Part shown: positions 45,693-55,322 of the stretch, piece by piece | How the letters are laid out: each line of letters begins with the position of its first letter | How positions within the stretch are numbered: position 1 is the first letter of the stretch | NCBI RefSeq assembly: GCF_018885265.1 | Contig: NZ_CP076538.1 | Span: 2,640,001 to 2,704,000, forward strand | Origin: Amycolatopsis aidingensis | GTDB lineage: Bacteria > Actinomycetota > Actinomycetes > Mycobacteriales > Pseudonocardiaceae | Reading direction: 5' to 3' | DNA: 64,000 bases | The notes under the pieces: model-generated | Seen by the model: only the letters and a program-made list of their open reading frames with translations | The model's database searches: none | Told to the model about the DNA's origin: nothing | Translations under genes and position numbers: made by a program

Positions 45693-46084
45693 GCGAGCAG
45701 CAGGAACCGGCGCAACCCCGGGACCCGATGAAGTCCTTCCGCGGGGTCATGGCGGGTTCGCTGGTGATCGAGGCGATCGTGGTCGGGCTGGCGCTGCCGG
45801 TGGTGGGCACCCTCGGCGACGGGATCGCCAGCGGGCAGGCGTGGACGGTCGGGGCCATCGCCCTCGCGCTCATCCTGTGCTGCGGCTTCCTGCGTCACCC
45901 CTGGGTGACCTGGGTGGTGCTCGCACTGCAGGTCGCGCTGATCGCCTTCGTGGTCTGGCTGCCCGCGGTGACCGTCATCGGGGTGCTGTTCCTGGGGATC
46001 TGGCTGTGGTTGTTCTGGCTGCGCCGCGATGTGGCCCGCCGGATGGCCGATGGCAGGCTGCCGAGCCAGCAGCAGGAGCAGTAG
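45689..46084 (+). CDS. DUF4233 membrane protein (Rv2446c-like)
   Basis: A 131-residue protein with four hydrophobic segments (about residues 20-42, 52-66, 70-88 and 92-110) and charged ends, matching DUF4233, a small integral membrane family that follows folC in actinobacteria. Role unknown. Translationally coupled to folC. Confidence 0.88.
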   Translation: MSEQQEPAQPRDPMKSFRGVMAGSLVIEAIVVGLALPVVGTLGDGIASGQAWTVGAIALALILCCGFLRHPWVTWVVLALQVALIAFVVWLPAVTVIGVLFLGIWLWLFWLRRDVARRMADGRLPSQQQEQ

Positions 46085-46149
46085 CACGTTCACCACCTGG
46101 ACAGCCGCCGTTGTCCGGGTGGCTCCCGGCGCGGGATAGAAGAGCGGGC

Positions 46150-47715
46150 ATGACCGAATTGACGAGTTCCCACCCGCTCGGCCGCCGCTCCCTGCTGCGG
46201 GCCGGCCTGCTCGGTGCGGGCGCGCTCGCCGCGGGTGCCGCCACCGCCCCGGCCGTGTCCGCCGCACCCGCGCTGATCCGGCGCGGCCGCCCGGTGCTGA
46301 CCCACGGCGTGCAGTCCGGTGACGTCAGCGCCCACTCGGCGATCATCTGGACCCGGGCGGACCGCCCGGCGCGGATGCTGGTCGAGGTCTCCCGTGACCC
46401 GTCCTTCCGGCACGCCCGCAGGCTGTGCGGCCCGCTGCTCACGCAGGAGACCGGGGGCACCGGCAAGCTGCGGGTGCCGTTCCTGCCGCCTGGCACCGAC
46501 CTGCACTACCGCGTCACCGCCGAGGACCTGGACGGGCGAGCAACGAGCGAGCCGCTCACCGGGCGGCTGCGCACCGCGCCGCTGGGCCGCGCCGGGGTGC
46601 GGCTGCTGTGGTCCGGTGACGTCGCGGGCCAGGGCTGGGGGATCAACCCCGAGGCCGGCGGGATGTCGATCTACGCGGCGATGGCCGAGCGCGACCCCGA
46701 CCTGTTCCTGCACAACGGGGACAGCGTGTACGCCGACGGGCCGCTGAGCGAGACCGTGTCACTGCCGGACGGCCGGATCTGGCGCAACCTGATGACCCCG
46801 GAGAAGTCCAAGGTCGCCGAGACGCTCGAGGAGTACCGCGGCCAGTTCGCCTACAACCTGCTGGACGAGAACGTGCGCGCCTTCGCGGCCGCGGTGCCCA
46901 GCCAGGTCCAGTGGGACGACCACGAGGTGGTGAACAACTGGTGCCCCGGTGAGATCCTGGACCTGCCGCAGTACACCGAGAAACGGGTCGACGTGCTGGC
47001 GCGCAGGGCTTTCCGTGCGTTCCACGAATGGCAGCCGATCGACGCCCGCGCCGCGGTGGACGGCCGCGTCTACCGCAGCTTCCGGCACGGGGCGCACGCC
47101 GAGGTGTTCGTACTGGACATGCGCAGCTACCGCGACGCGAACACGATGGACCACACCGAACGCGGCCGGATCCTTGGCAGGCGGCAGGCCGCCTGGCTGG
47201 TACGCGAGCTGGCGCGCAGCACGGCGACCTGGAAGATCGTGCAGTCGGATATGCCGATCGGCCTGATCGTGCCGGACGGCGAGGACATCGAGGGCGTTGC
47301 CGACGGGCGGCCCGGCGCTCCCGGCGGAAGGGAACACGAGCTCGCCTGGGTGCTGCGGCAGCTGGCGCGGCGGCGCGTGCGCAATGTGGTCTGGGTGACC
47401 GCGGACGTGCACTATACGGCCGCGCACTACTACTCACCGGACCGGGCCGCGGTCGGCGACTTCGACCCCTTCTGGGAGTTCGTGAGCGGCCCGCTGAACG
47501 CGGGCGCCTTCGGTCCGAACACGCTGGACCCGACCTTCGGCCCGGAGGCCGTGTTCGTGCACGCGCCGCCGCGGCCGAACACCTCGCCGCTGGAGGGATA
47601 CCAGCATTTCGGCGAGCTGGACATCGACGGCAGGAGCGGGAATCTCACCGTCCACCTGCGCGACGGCACGGGTGCCGCACTGTGGTCGAGGACCCTGCGT
47701 CCACGGTGGCGATGA
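46150..47715 (+). CDS. Tat-exported alkaline phosphatase D (PhoD) family protein
   Basis: A 521-residue exported enzyme. The Tat signal LGRRSLLRAGLLGAGALAAG is at about residues 9-28, followed by an Ala-rich cleavage region. The N-terminal Fn3-like PhoD domain (LTHGVQSGDVSAHSAIIWTR) precedes the metallophosphatase core: LLWSGDVAGQ, FLHNGDSVYADG, WDDHEVVNNW, and VWVTADVHYTA. PhoD enzymes cleave phosphomono- and diesters using Ca/Fe and are usually phosphate-starvation induced. ATG 46150 has no strong ribosome site. Confidence 0.9.
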   Translation: MTELTSSHPLGRRSLLRAGLLGAGALAAGAATAPAVSAAPALIRRGRPVLTHGVQSGDVSAHSAIIWTRADRPARMLVEVSRDPSFRHARRLCGPLLTQETGGTGKLRVPFLPPGTDLHYRVTAEDLDGRATSEPLTGRLRTAPLGRAGVRLLWSGDVAGQGWGINPEAGGMSIYAAMAERDPDLFLHNGDSVYADGPLSETVSLPDGRIWRNLMTPEKSKVAETLEEYRGQFAYNLLDENVRAFAAAVPSQVQWDDHEVVNNWCPGEILDLPQYTEKRVDVLARRAFRAFHEWQPIDARAAVDGRVYRSFRHGAHAEVFVLDMRSYRDANTMDHTERGRILGRRQAAWLVRELARSTATWKIVQSDMPIGLIVPDGEDIEGVADGRPGAPGGREHELAWVLRQLARRRVRNVVWVTADVHYTAAHYYSPDRAAVGDFDPFWEFVSGPLNAGAFGPNTLDPTFGPEAVFVHAPPRPNTSPLEGYQHFGELDIDGRSGNLTVHLRDGTGAALWSRTLRPRWR

Positions 47716-47778
47716 CCGACTCGCTAGGCTGCGCGGCAATAGCACAGTTTTCATGTCTACTCGAGGAGAAACACCGTC

Positions 47779-48189
47779 GTGAGTGAGCGCACGCTGGTCC
47801 TGGTCAAGCCCGACGGCGTCGAGCGGGGGCTGATCGGTGAGGTCATCAGCCGGATCGAGCGCAAGGGCCTCACCATCGCCGCGCTGGAGCTGCGCGAGGT
47901 CGAGCGCTCGGTCGCCGAGGAGCACTATGCCGAGCACAAGGAGAAGCCGTTCTTCGGCGAGCTGCTCGAGTTCATCACCTCGGGGCCGGTGGTCGCCATG
48001 ATCGTTGAGGGGCCGCGTGCCATCACCGGGTTCCGCCAGCTCGCGGGCGGCACCGACCCGGTGGAGAAGGCGACCCCCGGCACCCTGCGCGGGGACTTCG
48101 CGCTGGAGACCCAGTTCAACCTGGTGCACGGCTCCGACTCGCCCGAGTCCGCCGAGCGCGAGCTCAAGCTCTGGTTCCCCAACCGCTGA
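47779..48189 (+). CDS. ndk: Nucleoside diphosphate kinase
   Basis: A 136-residue kinase that equilibrates NTP pools. N-terminal [14 protein letters not shown], and the phospho-accepting His117 in [11 protein letters not shown] 47779 with GAGGAGAAAC upstream. Core actinobacterial position after folC/DUF4233, here with phoD inserted. Confidence 0.97.
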   Translation: MSERTLVLVKPDGVERGLIGEVISRIERKGLTIAALELREVERSVAEEHYAEHKEKPFFGELLEFITSGPVVAMIVEGPRAITGFRQLAGGTDPVEKATPGTLRGDFALETQFNLVHGSDSPESAERELKLWFPNR

Positions 48190-48195
48190 GCCTGA

Positions 48196-48300
48196 TGTTG
48201 TGAGTGTCCCGCCCACCCGTCTCCCACCACCACCCAACCGGAGACGCTGACGCGTCACTGTGTTCATTGCGAAATTCGCAGGGAACGGGCCACTCACAGC
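48196..48300. repeat. Intergenic hairpin element, copy B, interrupted by 37 bp
   Basis: The minus strand of the 9,315-9,383 hairpin is recognisable here: GTGAGTGTCCCGCCCACCCG, CTCCCACCACCACCCAAC, then, after a 37-bp insert (48242-48278), CAGGGAACGGGCCACTCACA. The outer arms GTGAGTGTCCC/GGGCCACTCAC still pair with one mismatch. The insert holds two small palindromes, GACGCGTC and TGCGAAATTCGCA. It begins six bases after the ndk stop and may terminate ndk. Confidence 0.8.
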
Positions 48301-48388
48301 GGGACAGCCGCACCTGGCACGGGTGTGCCGGATGCCGATATGGTCGCCATCACGATCGGCATCCGGTTACCTGAAAGGGGTTGCGAAG

Positions 48389-49993
48389 GTGGGGTTTTCA
48401 CCGGCTCGTAGTCGGCGTCTCCTCGGGGCGTTCGGCTCGATGCTGCTCGCGGCGGGCCTGCTCACCACGGGGCAGGCCACCGCGGCAGCGGAACCACAGG
48501 TACTGAGTACCAACGGGGCGCCCGTGCCGGAGCTGGCCTGGGGTTCCTGCGGGGAGGACTACCCCGCCGCCTACGAATGCGCGGAGGCCGAGGTCCCGCT
48601 GTCCTACCGGCGGCCGCACGGGCAGAGCATCACCCTGGCCGTCGGCAGGCTGCCAGCCAAGGACCAGGCAAACAAGATCGGCACCATCCTGTACAACCCG
48701 GGCGGCCCCGGTGGCCCGGGACGGATTCCGCCGAAACTGACCGAACGCCTGCACGAACGCTTCGACATCGTCGGCTTCGACCCGCGTGGCATCGGCTCGA
48801 GCACACCGCTGCGCTGCTTCGCCGACCCGGACGACGGCCAGCTGCTCGGGGGCCCGTTCCCGGTCACCCCGGCAGAGGTGCGCCAGCTGGTCCGGGACAC
48901 CAGGAAGGCGAGCGAGCTCTGCGCGCGCAACGCGGGCCCGCTGCTGCACCATATGTCCACCGCCAACGTCGCGCGGGACATGGATCTGCTCCGCCAGGCC
49001 TTCGGCGAGGAGCGGATCTCCTACTACGGAATCTCCTACGGCACCCATGTCGGCGCGGTGTACGCGAACCTGTTCCCGGAGCGGGTGCGGGCACTGGCCA
49101 TCGATGCCGTGCTCGATCCGGTGGAGTGGACCACCGGCTACCACCCGAGGGAACGTTTCCAGCCGTTCTCCTACCGGCTCGGCAGCCACAACGGGTCGCA
49201 GCGCGCGTTGAACTCCTTCCTGGACGCCTGCGCCGAGGACGAGCGTTGCGCCTTCCGGGAGCCGGGCGCGGACCTGCTGGCGAAGTACAACCGGATCCTC
49301 GACCACCTGGAGCGCGAGCCGATCACGATCAGCACGCCGGACGGGTCCAGCAGCGAGATCACCTACCAGGACGCGGTCGGCAGCGTGCAGGGCGCGCTCT
49401 ACAGCGCACTGGCCGCCCCGGCGCTGGCGGACTTCCTGCAGGCGCTGCACCAGGCGATCGAACCGGACACCCGGTTGAGCAGCACCCCGGTCGCCGAGAT
49501 CCCGCAGCCGGTTCCGGGACCGGGCTACCAGGCCCGCTACACCGGTCCGGAGCAGGGCATCGCGGTGATGTGCTCGGACACCAGCAACCCAGGGAATCCG
49601 TACCTGTGGTCCCGGTACGCGCGTAAGGCCGACCGCGAGGCACGCGGGTTCGGTTCGGCGTGGACCTGGCTCTCGGTGCCGTGCGCCACCTGGCCGGGCT
49701 ACGACCGTGACCACTACGCGGGCCCGTGGGACCGGGAGACCGCGAACCCGGTGCTGGTCATCGGCAACAGCCAGGGTGACCCGGCCACGCCGTACGAGGA
49801 CGCGGTGCGGACCTCGAAGCTGCTCGGTGACGCCCGGCTGCTCACCCTGGACTCCTTCGGGCACGGTGCGCGTGGTTACAGCGCCTGCATCGACTCCGGG
49901 CTGGACAGCTACTTCATCGACGGCAAGCTGCCGCCCGAGGGCACGGTGTGCCAGCCCGACCGCGAGCCCTTCGACCCGGTGGCTATGCCCTGA
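48389..49993 (+). CDS. Secreted S33 peptidase (tripeptidyl aminopeptidase type)
   Basis: A 534-residue exported alpha/beta-hydrolase. Signal peptide: RSRRLLGAFGSMLLAAGLLTTG with cleavage after ATAA. The oxyanion region is YNPGGPGGPG, FDPRGIGSS lies near 130, the nucleophile is in YYGISYGTHVG (Ser near 215), and the C-terminal TAP domain has GNSQGDPATPYEDA and FGHGARG with the catalytic His. Cysteines around CGEDYPAAYECAEAEV resemble the Streptomyces Tap family. It releases tripeptides or single residues from peptide N-termini outside the cell. GTG 48389 with AAAGGGG upstream. Confidence 0.85.
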   Translation: MGFSPARSRRLLGAFGSMLLAAGLLTTGQATAAAEPQVLSTNGAPVPELAWGSCGEDYPAAYECAEAEVPLSYRRPHGQSITLAVGRLPAKDQANKIGTILYNPGGPGGPGRIPPKLTERLHERFDIVGFDPRGIGSSTPLRCFADPDDGQLLGGPFPVTPAEVRQLVRDTRKASELCARNAGPLLHHMSTANVARDMDLLRQAFGEERISYYGISYGTHVGAVYANLFPERVRALAIDAVLDPVEWTTGYHPRERFQPFSYRLGSHNGSQRALNSFLDACAEDERCAFREPGADLLAKYNRILDHLEREPITISTPDGSSSEITYQDAVGSVQGALYSALAAPALADFLQALHQAIEPDTRLSSTPVAEIPQPVPGPGYQARYTGPEQGIAVMCSDTSNPGNPYLWSRYARKADREARGFGSAWTWLSVPCATWPGYDRDHYAGPWDRETANPVLVIGNSQGDPATPYEDAVRTSKLLGDARLLTLDSFGHGARGYSACIDSGLDSYFIDGKLPPEGTVCQPDREPFDPVAMP

Positions 49994-50103
49994 CGCCCTG
50001 TTCCGGCGGGTGAAGATTCCCCCGCCGTTCACCCGCAAGTCTTCCCCCGTGGACCCGGACCGGGTTCAATGGTCTAGACATTGACGCGCTACTGGGGAAG
50101 CTT

Positions 50104-53100
50104 GTGAAGAATTCACGTCCTGCCGCCATCGGGGCCGTCGCGCTGGTCCTGCTGCTGCCGGCCGCGCCGGTCGCCGCCGATCCGCTCGCGGCCCCGCTCG
50201 GGCCGCCGCCCGCCGAGTCCGCGCCCGCGGCCTCCTCCGCGGGCGAGGGGCCTGCGACCTACCTGCCCGCGGGCCCCTCGGTGCGGTCGGCAGCGGACCA
50301 GGGCCTGGTCACCAGCAGTTCGACCACGCCGGTGGCACCCGGGCTGCGGCTCACCGAGTTCGACCGGTTCGACCCGAACGGCTGGATCCGCGGCGACACT
50401 CTGGCCGTCGACCTCGGTTCCGGTTCACTGCGGCCGAACTATCTGAGCCCCGGCACGGTGTCCACCCGGACCCCGTTGTCGGAGCAGGTGGCCAGTACCG
50501 GCGCGGTGGCCGGGGTGAATGGCGACTTCTTCGACATCAGCGCCACCGGGGCGCCGCTCGGGGTCGGCATCGAGGACGGCGAGCTGCACACGGCGCCCGC
50601 CTCCGGGCACAACCTCACCGCCGCCGTCACCGAGCAGGGCAAGGCGCGGCTGGCCGAGGTGTTCCTGCGGGCCTCGCTCACCCTGCCGGGCGGCGAGCGG
50701 GTCACCGTGACCAACCTGAACGGCGCGAAGGTCGCCGGGGACGGCATCGGGCTGTACACCCCGTTGTGGGGCAAGGCATCCCGGCACACCGCGGTCGCGG
50801 GCGCGCAGCGGGTACTCGAGGTGGAACTGCGCGACGGCGTGGTGGCGCGGATGCGGGACGAGCCGGTCGAGGGCCCGGTTCCAGCGGGCAGTATGTTGCT
50901 GCTGGCGAGGGGTTCCGGGGTGGACGCCCTGGCCGGGCTGCGCCCCGGCGACCGGGTCGGGGTGCGATACGCCCCGCGCAGTGACGCGGGGGATATCGCG
51001 GTGGCCGTCGGCGGGAACCGGGTGCTGGTCGCCGACGGCGAGATCCAGCCGGTGGACAACGTGGCGGCGCACCCGCGCACCGCGGTCGGCTTCTCCGCGG
51101 ACGGCGACCGGATGTGGCTGGTGACCATCGACGGGAGGCAGGCCGACAGCCGCGGCATGACCGAGCTGGAACTGGCCCGGCATCTGAAGTCCCTCGGCGC
51201 GCACGACGCGATCAACCTGGACGGCGGCGGTTCCTCCACCCTGCTGGCCAGGCAACAGGGCGAGCAGACGGCCGAGGTGCGCAACTCGCCATCGGACGGG
51301 CAGCAGCGCCCGGTGCCCAACGGGTTCGGCATCGGCACCGAACCGGGCAGTGGCAAGCTGACCGGCTTCGCCCCTGGCCCCGCGCAGGAGACCGAGGACG
51401 CCGGAAGGGTGCTGTCCGGGTTGACCCGCGAGCTCGTCGCCCGCGGGCACGACGAGACCGGCGCCCCGGTGCCGGCGCGGCCGTTCTGGTTCACCACGAA
51501 CCCGTTGCGGGGCACCGTGAACGGTTCGGAGTTCACCGCGCGGCGGGACTGGTTCGATCCCGCGCGGCACGCCGAGGTGGACGTGTACGCGGCCGGCAGG
51601 GGCGCGGTGGACCACACCACGCTCACCGTGCTCGGCAGCCCGGTGCGGCTGGGCAGCAGCACCGAGCAGGTGGCACTGTCCGGCTCCGGCGCGAGCGGCC
51701 GGTTCCAGGTCTACGGCTACGACGCCGACGGATACGGTACCTGGATCGAGCCCGAGGACGTGCGGCTCGACTACGACCCCGATGTGGTGCGGGTGGAACC
51801 GGACGGCGACGGGTTCCTGGTCACCGCCGTGGCCGAGTCCGGCGCCACCGCGATCACCGCGAGCGCCGCGGGCCTGACCACCAACCTGGCCGCCTCGGTC
51901 GGCAGCGAGAACCAGGTTCTGTCCCCATTGGACAATTCGACGGAGTGGCACGCCAGCGTTTACCCGAGTGTTGTCGGGGCTGCACTGTCCGATGCGGACG
52001 GACGGGAAGGCGGTAGCGGTCTGGCCATGGACTACCGGCTCACCGGGGCCAACGCCACCCGCGCCGCCTATGTCAACGCCAGGGAACCGCTGTCCCTGCC
52101 GTCGGGCACCAAGAAGATCGGCCTCTGGGTCAACGGCGACGGCAACGGCGCCTGGCTGCGCGCCGAACTGCGGGACAACTCCGGCGTGCGGTCCATTGTG
52201 GACCTCACGCGCAAGGTCGACTGGACCGGCTGGCGCTACGTGCAGGGCACCGTCCCCGCCGGACTGCCGGACGGGCAGCGGCTGGTCAGGTTCTACGCGG
52301 TGGAGACCGCTGCCGAGCGGCAGTACCATGGCAGGCTGGTGTTCGACGACCTCACCGTCGGGGTCGCGCCCTCCGTGCGGGTGCCTGCCGACCCGCCCGA
52401 ACGCGACGTCTCGCTGGTGACCGACGGGGTGGCCGGTACCCAGGGTCTGCGGGTGGCGGTGGTCAGCGACGCCCAGTTCACCGCCGACAACCCGGACGGC
52501 CCGCTGGTGGCACAGGCCCGGCGGTCGCTGCGGGAGGCGGTGGCGGCCCGGCCGGACGTGGTGCTGATCAACGGTGACTTCGTCGACCGCGGCACCGCGC
52601 CGGACTTCGACCTGGCCCGCTCGTTGATCGACCAGGAACTGGCGGGCAAGGTGCCGTGGTACTACCTGCCGGGCAACCACGAGGCCGACGGCGGGCACGG
52701 GCTGCGCGAGTTCACCGCGGAGTTCGGCGCCACCCACCGCGTGGTTGACCTCGAAGGCATCCGGATGGTGCTGCTGGACACCTCGCGCGGCAGCCTGCGC
52801 GCCGGCGGGTTCGACCAGGTGCGGATGCTGCGTTCGGCGCTGGAGCAGGCCCGTGCGGACGACGCCGTGCGCGGGGTGCTGGTGGCCATGCACCACCCGG
52901 TCGAGGACCCCAGTCCGACCGGCAACTCGCAGCTGGCCGACCGCAAGGAGGCCGGGCTGGTGACCGAGTGGCTGACCGAGTTCGAGCGGCGGTCAGGGAA
53001 ACCGGCCGGGGTGGTGACCGCGCATGCCGGCGTGTTCGACCTGTCCAGGGTCGACGGGGTGCCGTACCTGGTGAACGGCAACGCGGGCAAGGCACCCTCG

Positions 53101-53502
53101 GCCGCCCCCGGTGATGGCGGGTTCACCGGCTGGAGCATGTTGCGGGTCGACCCCCGTGCCCGGCAGCAGGTCCGGATCGAGACCAGGGCGCACGTGGACG
53201 AGCTGGTCCTGGACGGCCCGGCCAGGCTGTCCCCGCGGGAGAGCGCGCGGGTGACCGCGAGCGTGCGGCAGGGGCAGCGCAGCGTTCCGGTCGGCTACCC
53301 GGTCAGCGCGGACTGGGCGGGCGAGTCCCGCACGCATATCGCGGAACCGGCGCCGTGGGGCGGCACCACCAGGCCCGCACCCTGGGACGTGGCCTCCTTC
53401 GACCCCGCCACCGGCACGTTGACCGCGTTGCGCGCGGGGACCGCCCGGCTGCGGGTCACGGTGAACGGGCAGAGCGAGCTGCTGACCGTGCGGATCGGCT
53501 AA
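50104..53502 (+). CDS. Exported phosphodiester glycosidase / metallophosphoesterase fusion
   Basis: An 1,132-residue secreted protein. Signal peptide at 1-25 (IGAVALVLLLPAAPVAAD). Residues about 95-420 are a phosphodiester glycosidase (NAGPA, DUF2233) domain: GVNGDFFDISATGAPLG and INLDGGGSSTLLARQ. A beta-rich middle follows with Ig-like and carbohydrate-binding-like parts. Residues about 780-1000 are a calcineurin-type phosphoesterase: VVSDAQFTAD, LINGDFVDRG, YLPGNHEAD, AMHHPVEDP, VVTAHAGVFD. A Big-type domain ends the chain. The two catalytic domains suggest removal of GlcNAc phosphodiesters and then the phosphate, e.g. from wall polymers; that is inference. GTG 50104 with GGGGAAG upstream. 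Confidence 0.85.
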   Translation: MKNSRPAAIGAVALVLLLPAAPVAADPLAAPLGPPPAESAPAASSAGEGPATYLPAGPSVRSAADQGLVTSSSTTPVAPGLRLTEFDRFDPNGWIRGDTLAVDLGSGSLRPNYLSPGTVSTRTPLSEQVASTGAVAGVNGDFFDISATGAPLGVGIEDGELHTAPASGHNLTAAVTEQGKARLAEVFLRASLTLPGGERVTVTNLNGAKVAGDGIGLYTPLWGKASRHTAVAGAQRVLEVELRDGVVARMRDEPVEGPVPAGSMLLLARGSGVDALAGLRPGDRVGVRYAPRSDAGDIAVAVGGNRVLVADGEIQPVDNVAAHPRTAVGFSADGDRMWLVTIDGRQADSRGMTELELARHLKSLGAHDAINLDGGGSSTLLARQQGEQTAEVRNSPSDGQQRPVPNGFGIGTEPGSGKLTGFAPGPAQETEDAGRVLSGLTRELVARGHDETGAPVPARPFWFTTNPLRGTVNGSEFTARRDWFDPARHAEVDVYAAGRGAVDHTTLTVLGSPVRLGSSTEQVALSGSGASGRFQVYGYDADGYGTWIEPEDVRLDYDPDVVRVEPDGDGFLVTAVAESGATAITASAAGLTTNLAASVGSENQVLSPLDNSTEWHASVYPSVVGAALSDADGREGGSGLAMDYRLTGANATRAAYVNAREPLSLPSGTKKIGLWVNGDGNGAWLRAELRDNSGVRSIVDLTRKVDWTGWRYVQGTVPAGLPDGQRLVRFYAVETAAERQYHGRLVFDDLTVGVAPSVRVPADPPERDVSLVTDGVAGTQGLRVAVVSDAQFTADNPDGPLVAQARRSLREAVAARPDVVLINGDFVDRGTAPDFDLARSLIDQELAGKVPWYYLPGNHEADGGHGLREFTAEFGATHRVVDLEGIRMVLLDTSRGSLRAGGFDQVRMLRSALEQARADDAVRGVLVAMHHPVEDPSPTGNSQLADRKEAGLVTEWLTEFERRSGKPAGVVTAHAGVFDLSRVDGVPYLVNGNAGKAPSAAPGDGGFTGWSMLRVDPRARQQVRIETRAHVDELVLDGPARLSPRESARVTASVRQGQRSVPVGYPVSADWAGESRTHIAEPAPWGGTTRPAPWDVASFDPATGTLTALRAGTARLRVTVNGQSELLTVRIG

Positions 53503-53556
53503 CGGCTGCGGGCCGGCCACCGGTTATCCATTGGATTCCTGTCGGTGGCCGGTTCT

Positions 53557-54513
53557 ATGGTGACCTTCGTGGACAGCGATGGGGGCACCGGCGAGTCACT
53601 GGTGCGTGGCAAGGCCCTGGTGAAGCGGTTCGGCGGGTTCGAGGCCGTGCGCGGGATCGACTTCGATGTACGGCAGGGCGAGGCCTTCGGGTTCCTCGGT
53701 CCCAACGGGGCAGGCAAGTCGTCCACGATGCGGATGATCGGCTGCGTCTCGCCCCGCTCGGACGGTGACCTCACGGTCCTCGGCCGGGACCCCGACCAGG
53801 AGGGGCCACGGATCAGGGCGCGGCTGGGCGTGGTGCCCCAGCAGGACAACCTGGACGGCGAGCTCACCGTCCGGCAGAACCTGCAGGTCTACGGCCGCTA
53901 CTTCGGCCTCTCCCGCTCCTGGGTGCGCGAGAAGGCCACCGAGCTGATGGAGTTCGCGCAGCTCACCGACCGTGCGCAGGACGAGGTGGACTCGCTGTCC
54001 GGCGGGATGAAACGCAGGCTGACGATCGCCAGGTCGCTGGTGAACGACCCGGAACTGCTGTTGCTGGACGAGCCGACCACCGGGCTGGACCCACAGGCGC
54101 GGCACCTGCTGTGGGACCGGTTGTTCCGGCTGAAGTCCCGGGGCGTCACGTTGATCATCACCACCCACTACATGGACGAGGCCGAGCAGCTGTGCGACCG
54201 GCTGGTGGTGATGGACGGCGGGCGGATCGCCGCGGAGGGCTCGCCTGCCGAGCTGATCGCCCGTTACTCCACCCGGGAGGTGCTCGAGCTGCGGTTCACT
54301 CCCGGGACCGAGCAGGACGTGGCCGGTTCGGTGGAAGGGCTCGCGCAGCGGACCGAGGTGCTGCCGGACCGGATCCTGCTCTACACCGACATGGGGGAGT
54401 CCACCCTGGAGCAGGTGCACGCGCGGGGGCTGCGCCCGGTCTCCAGCCTGGTCCGCCGCAGCTCGCTGGAGGACGTGTTCCTCCGGCTCACCGGCCGGAC
54501 GCTGGTGGACTGA
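53557..54513 (+). CDS. ABC transporter ATP-binding protein, DrrA type
   Basis: About 318 residues. Walker A GPNGAGKSSTMRM near residue 50, Q-loop VVPQQDN, signature LSGGMKRRLTIARSL, Walker B LLLLDEP and H-loop ITTHYMDEAEQL. The C-terminal region resembles DrrA of antibiotic exporters. The start is uncertain: ATG 53557 and GTGs at 53545, 53560 and 53569 all lie close; a TTGGAT/TTCTAT pair (53531-53558) would place the mRNA start among them, making it leaderless. It is followed by two permeases. Confidence 0.88.
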   Translation: MVTFVDSDGGTGESLVRGKALVKRFGGFEAVRGIDFDVRQGEAFGFLGPNGAGKSSTMRMIGCVSPRSDGDLTVLGRDPDQEGPRIRARLGVVPQQDNLDGELTVRQNLQVYGRYFGLSRSWVREKATELMEFAQLTDRAQDEVDSLSGGMKRRLTIARSLVNDPELLLLDEPTTGLDPQARHLLWDRLFRLKSRGVTLIITTHYMDEAEQLCDRLVVMDGGRIAAEGSPAELIARYSTREVLELRFTPGTEQDVAGSVEGLAQRTEVLPDRILLYTDMGESTLEQVHARGLRPVSSLVRRSSLEDVFLRLTGRTLVD

Positions 54514-54515
54514 CC

Positions 54516-55322
54516 ATGACGACGGTGGAGTCAACCGGGCGGGTGGTCGGCCACCTGCGGGCGATGTGGCTGCGGGTCGAAGGCCACTGGGTCTGGTACC
54601 GGCGTTACTGGTCCTCGAGCCTGTACTCCTCGGGCCTGCAACCGGTGCTGTTCCTGGCCGCGATGGGCCTCGGTTTCGGCTCCCAGGTGGAGCCGGGCGC
54701 GGCCACCGGTGGGCTGTCCTACCTGCATTACGTGGCCCCGGCCATGCTGCTGTCCGGGGCGGTCATGTTCGCCGTCGGCGAGTCCAGCTACCCGGTGCTG
54801 TCCGGATTCAAATGGCAGAAGCAGTACATCGCGGTGACCGCCACCCCGATCACGCCGGGACAGTTGCTTGGCGGGCAGCTGCTCTGGGTATGCATGCGTC
54901 TGCTCCTGGCCGGCGCCAGCTATCTGGTGATCGCCAGCCTGTTCGGTGCCTGGCTCAACGCGGGCGCCCTGCTGGTCGTACCGATCGGCGTGCTCACCGG
55001 GCTGGCCTGCGCGGCACCGGTGACGGCACTGGCCGCCAGCACCTTCGACGAGGGGGAGCGGTTCGCCGCCGTGTTCCGCTTCGTGGTCATGCCGATGACC
55101 TTGTTCGCCGGGACGTTCTTCCCGATCACGCAGATCCCGCTGGCGCTGCGCTGGCTGGCCTGGATCTCCCCGCTGTGGCACGGCAACGAGCTGGCGCGCG
55201 GGGTGACCCTCGGCGGCCTCGGCCCGCTGCCCGCCCTGGGGCACGCGGCGTTCCTCGGTGGTGTCGTACTGGCCGGGATACTGGTGGCCCGGCACTGGTT
55301 CTACCGTCGGCTGGTGGTCTGA
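54516..55322 (+). CDS. ABC-2 type permease (DrrB-like), first
   Basis: A 268-residue membrane protein with six hydrophobic segments and the ABC-2 pattern: GLQPVLFLAAMGLGFGS, YVAPAMLLSGAVMFAVGESS, PITPGQLLGGQLLW, MTLFAGTFFPITQIP and WISPLWHGNELARG. It begins 2 bp after the ATPase stop and abuts the second permease, so the three genes are one exporter operon. Confidence 0.88.
   Translation: MTTVESTGRVVGHLRAMWLRVEGHWVWYRRYWSSSLYSSGLQPVLFLAAMGLGFGSQVEPGAATGGLSYLHYVAPAMLLSGAVMFAVGESSYPVLSGFKWQKQYIAVTATPITPGQLLGGQLLWVCMRLLLAGASYLVIASLFGAWLNAGALLVVPIGVLTGLACAAPVTALAASTFDEGERFAAVFRFVVMPMTLFAGTFFPITQIPLALRWLAWISPLWHGNELARGVTLGGLGPLPALGHAAFLGGVVLAGILVARHWFYRRLVV

Noticed and set aside
48242..48278. 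Attachment site for an integrated element
   Set aside because: The 37-bp block lies in a hairpin element, not next to a tRNA or integrase, and no second copy was found in the window.
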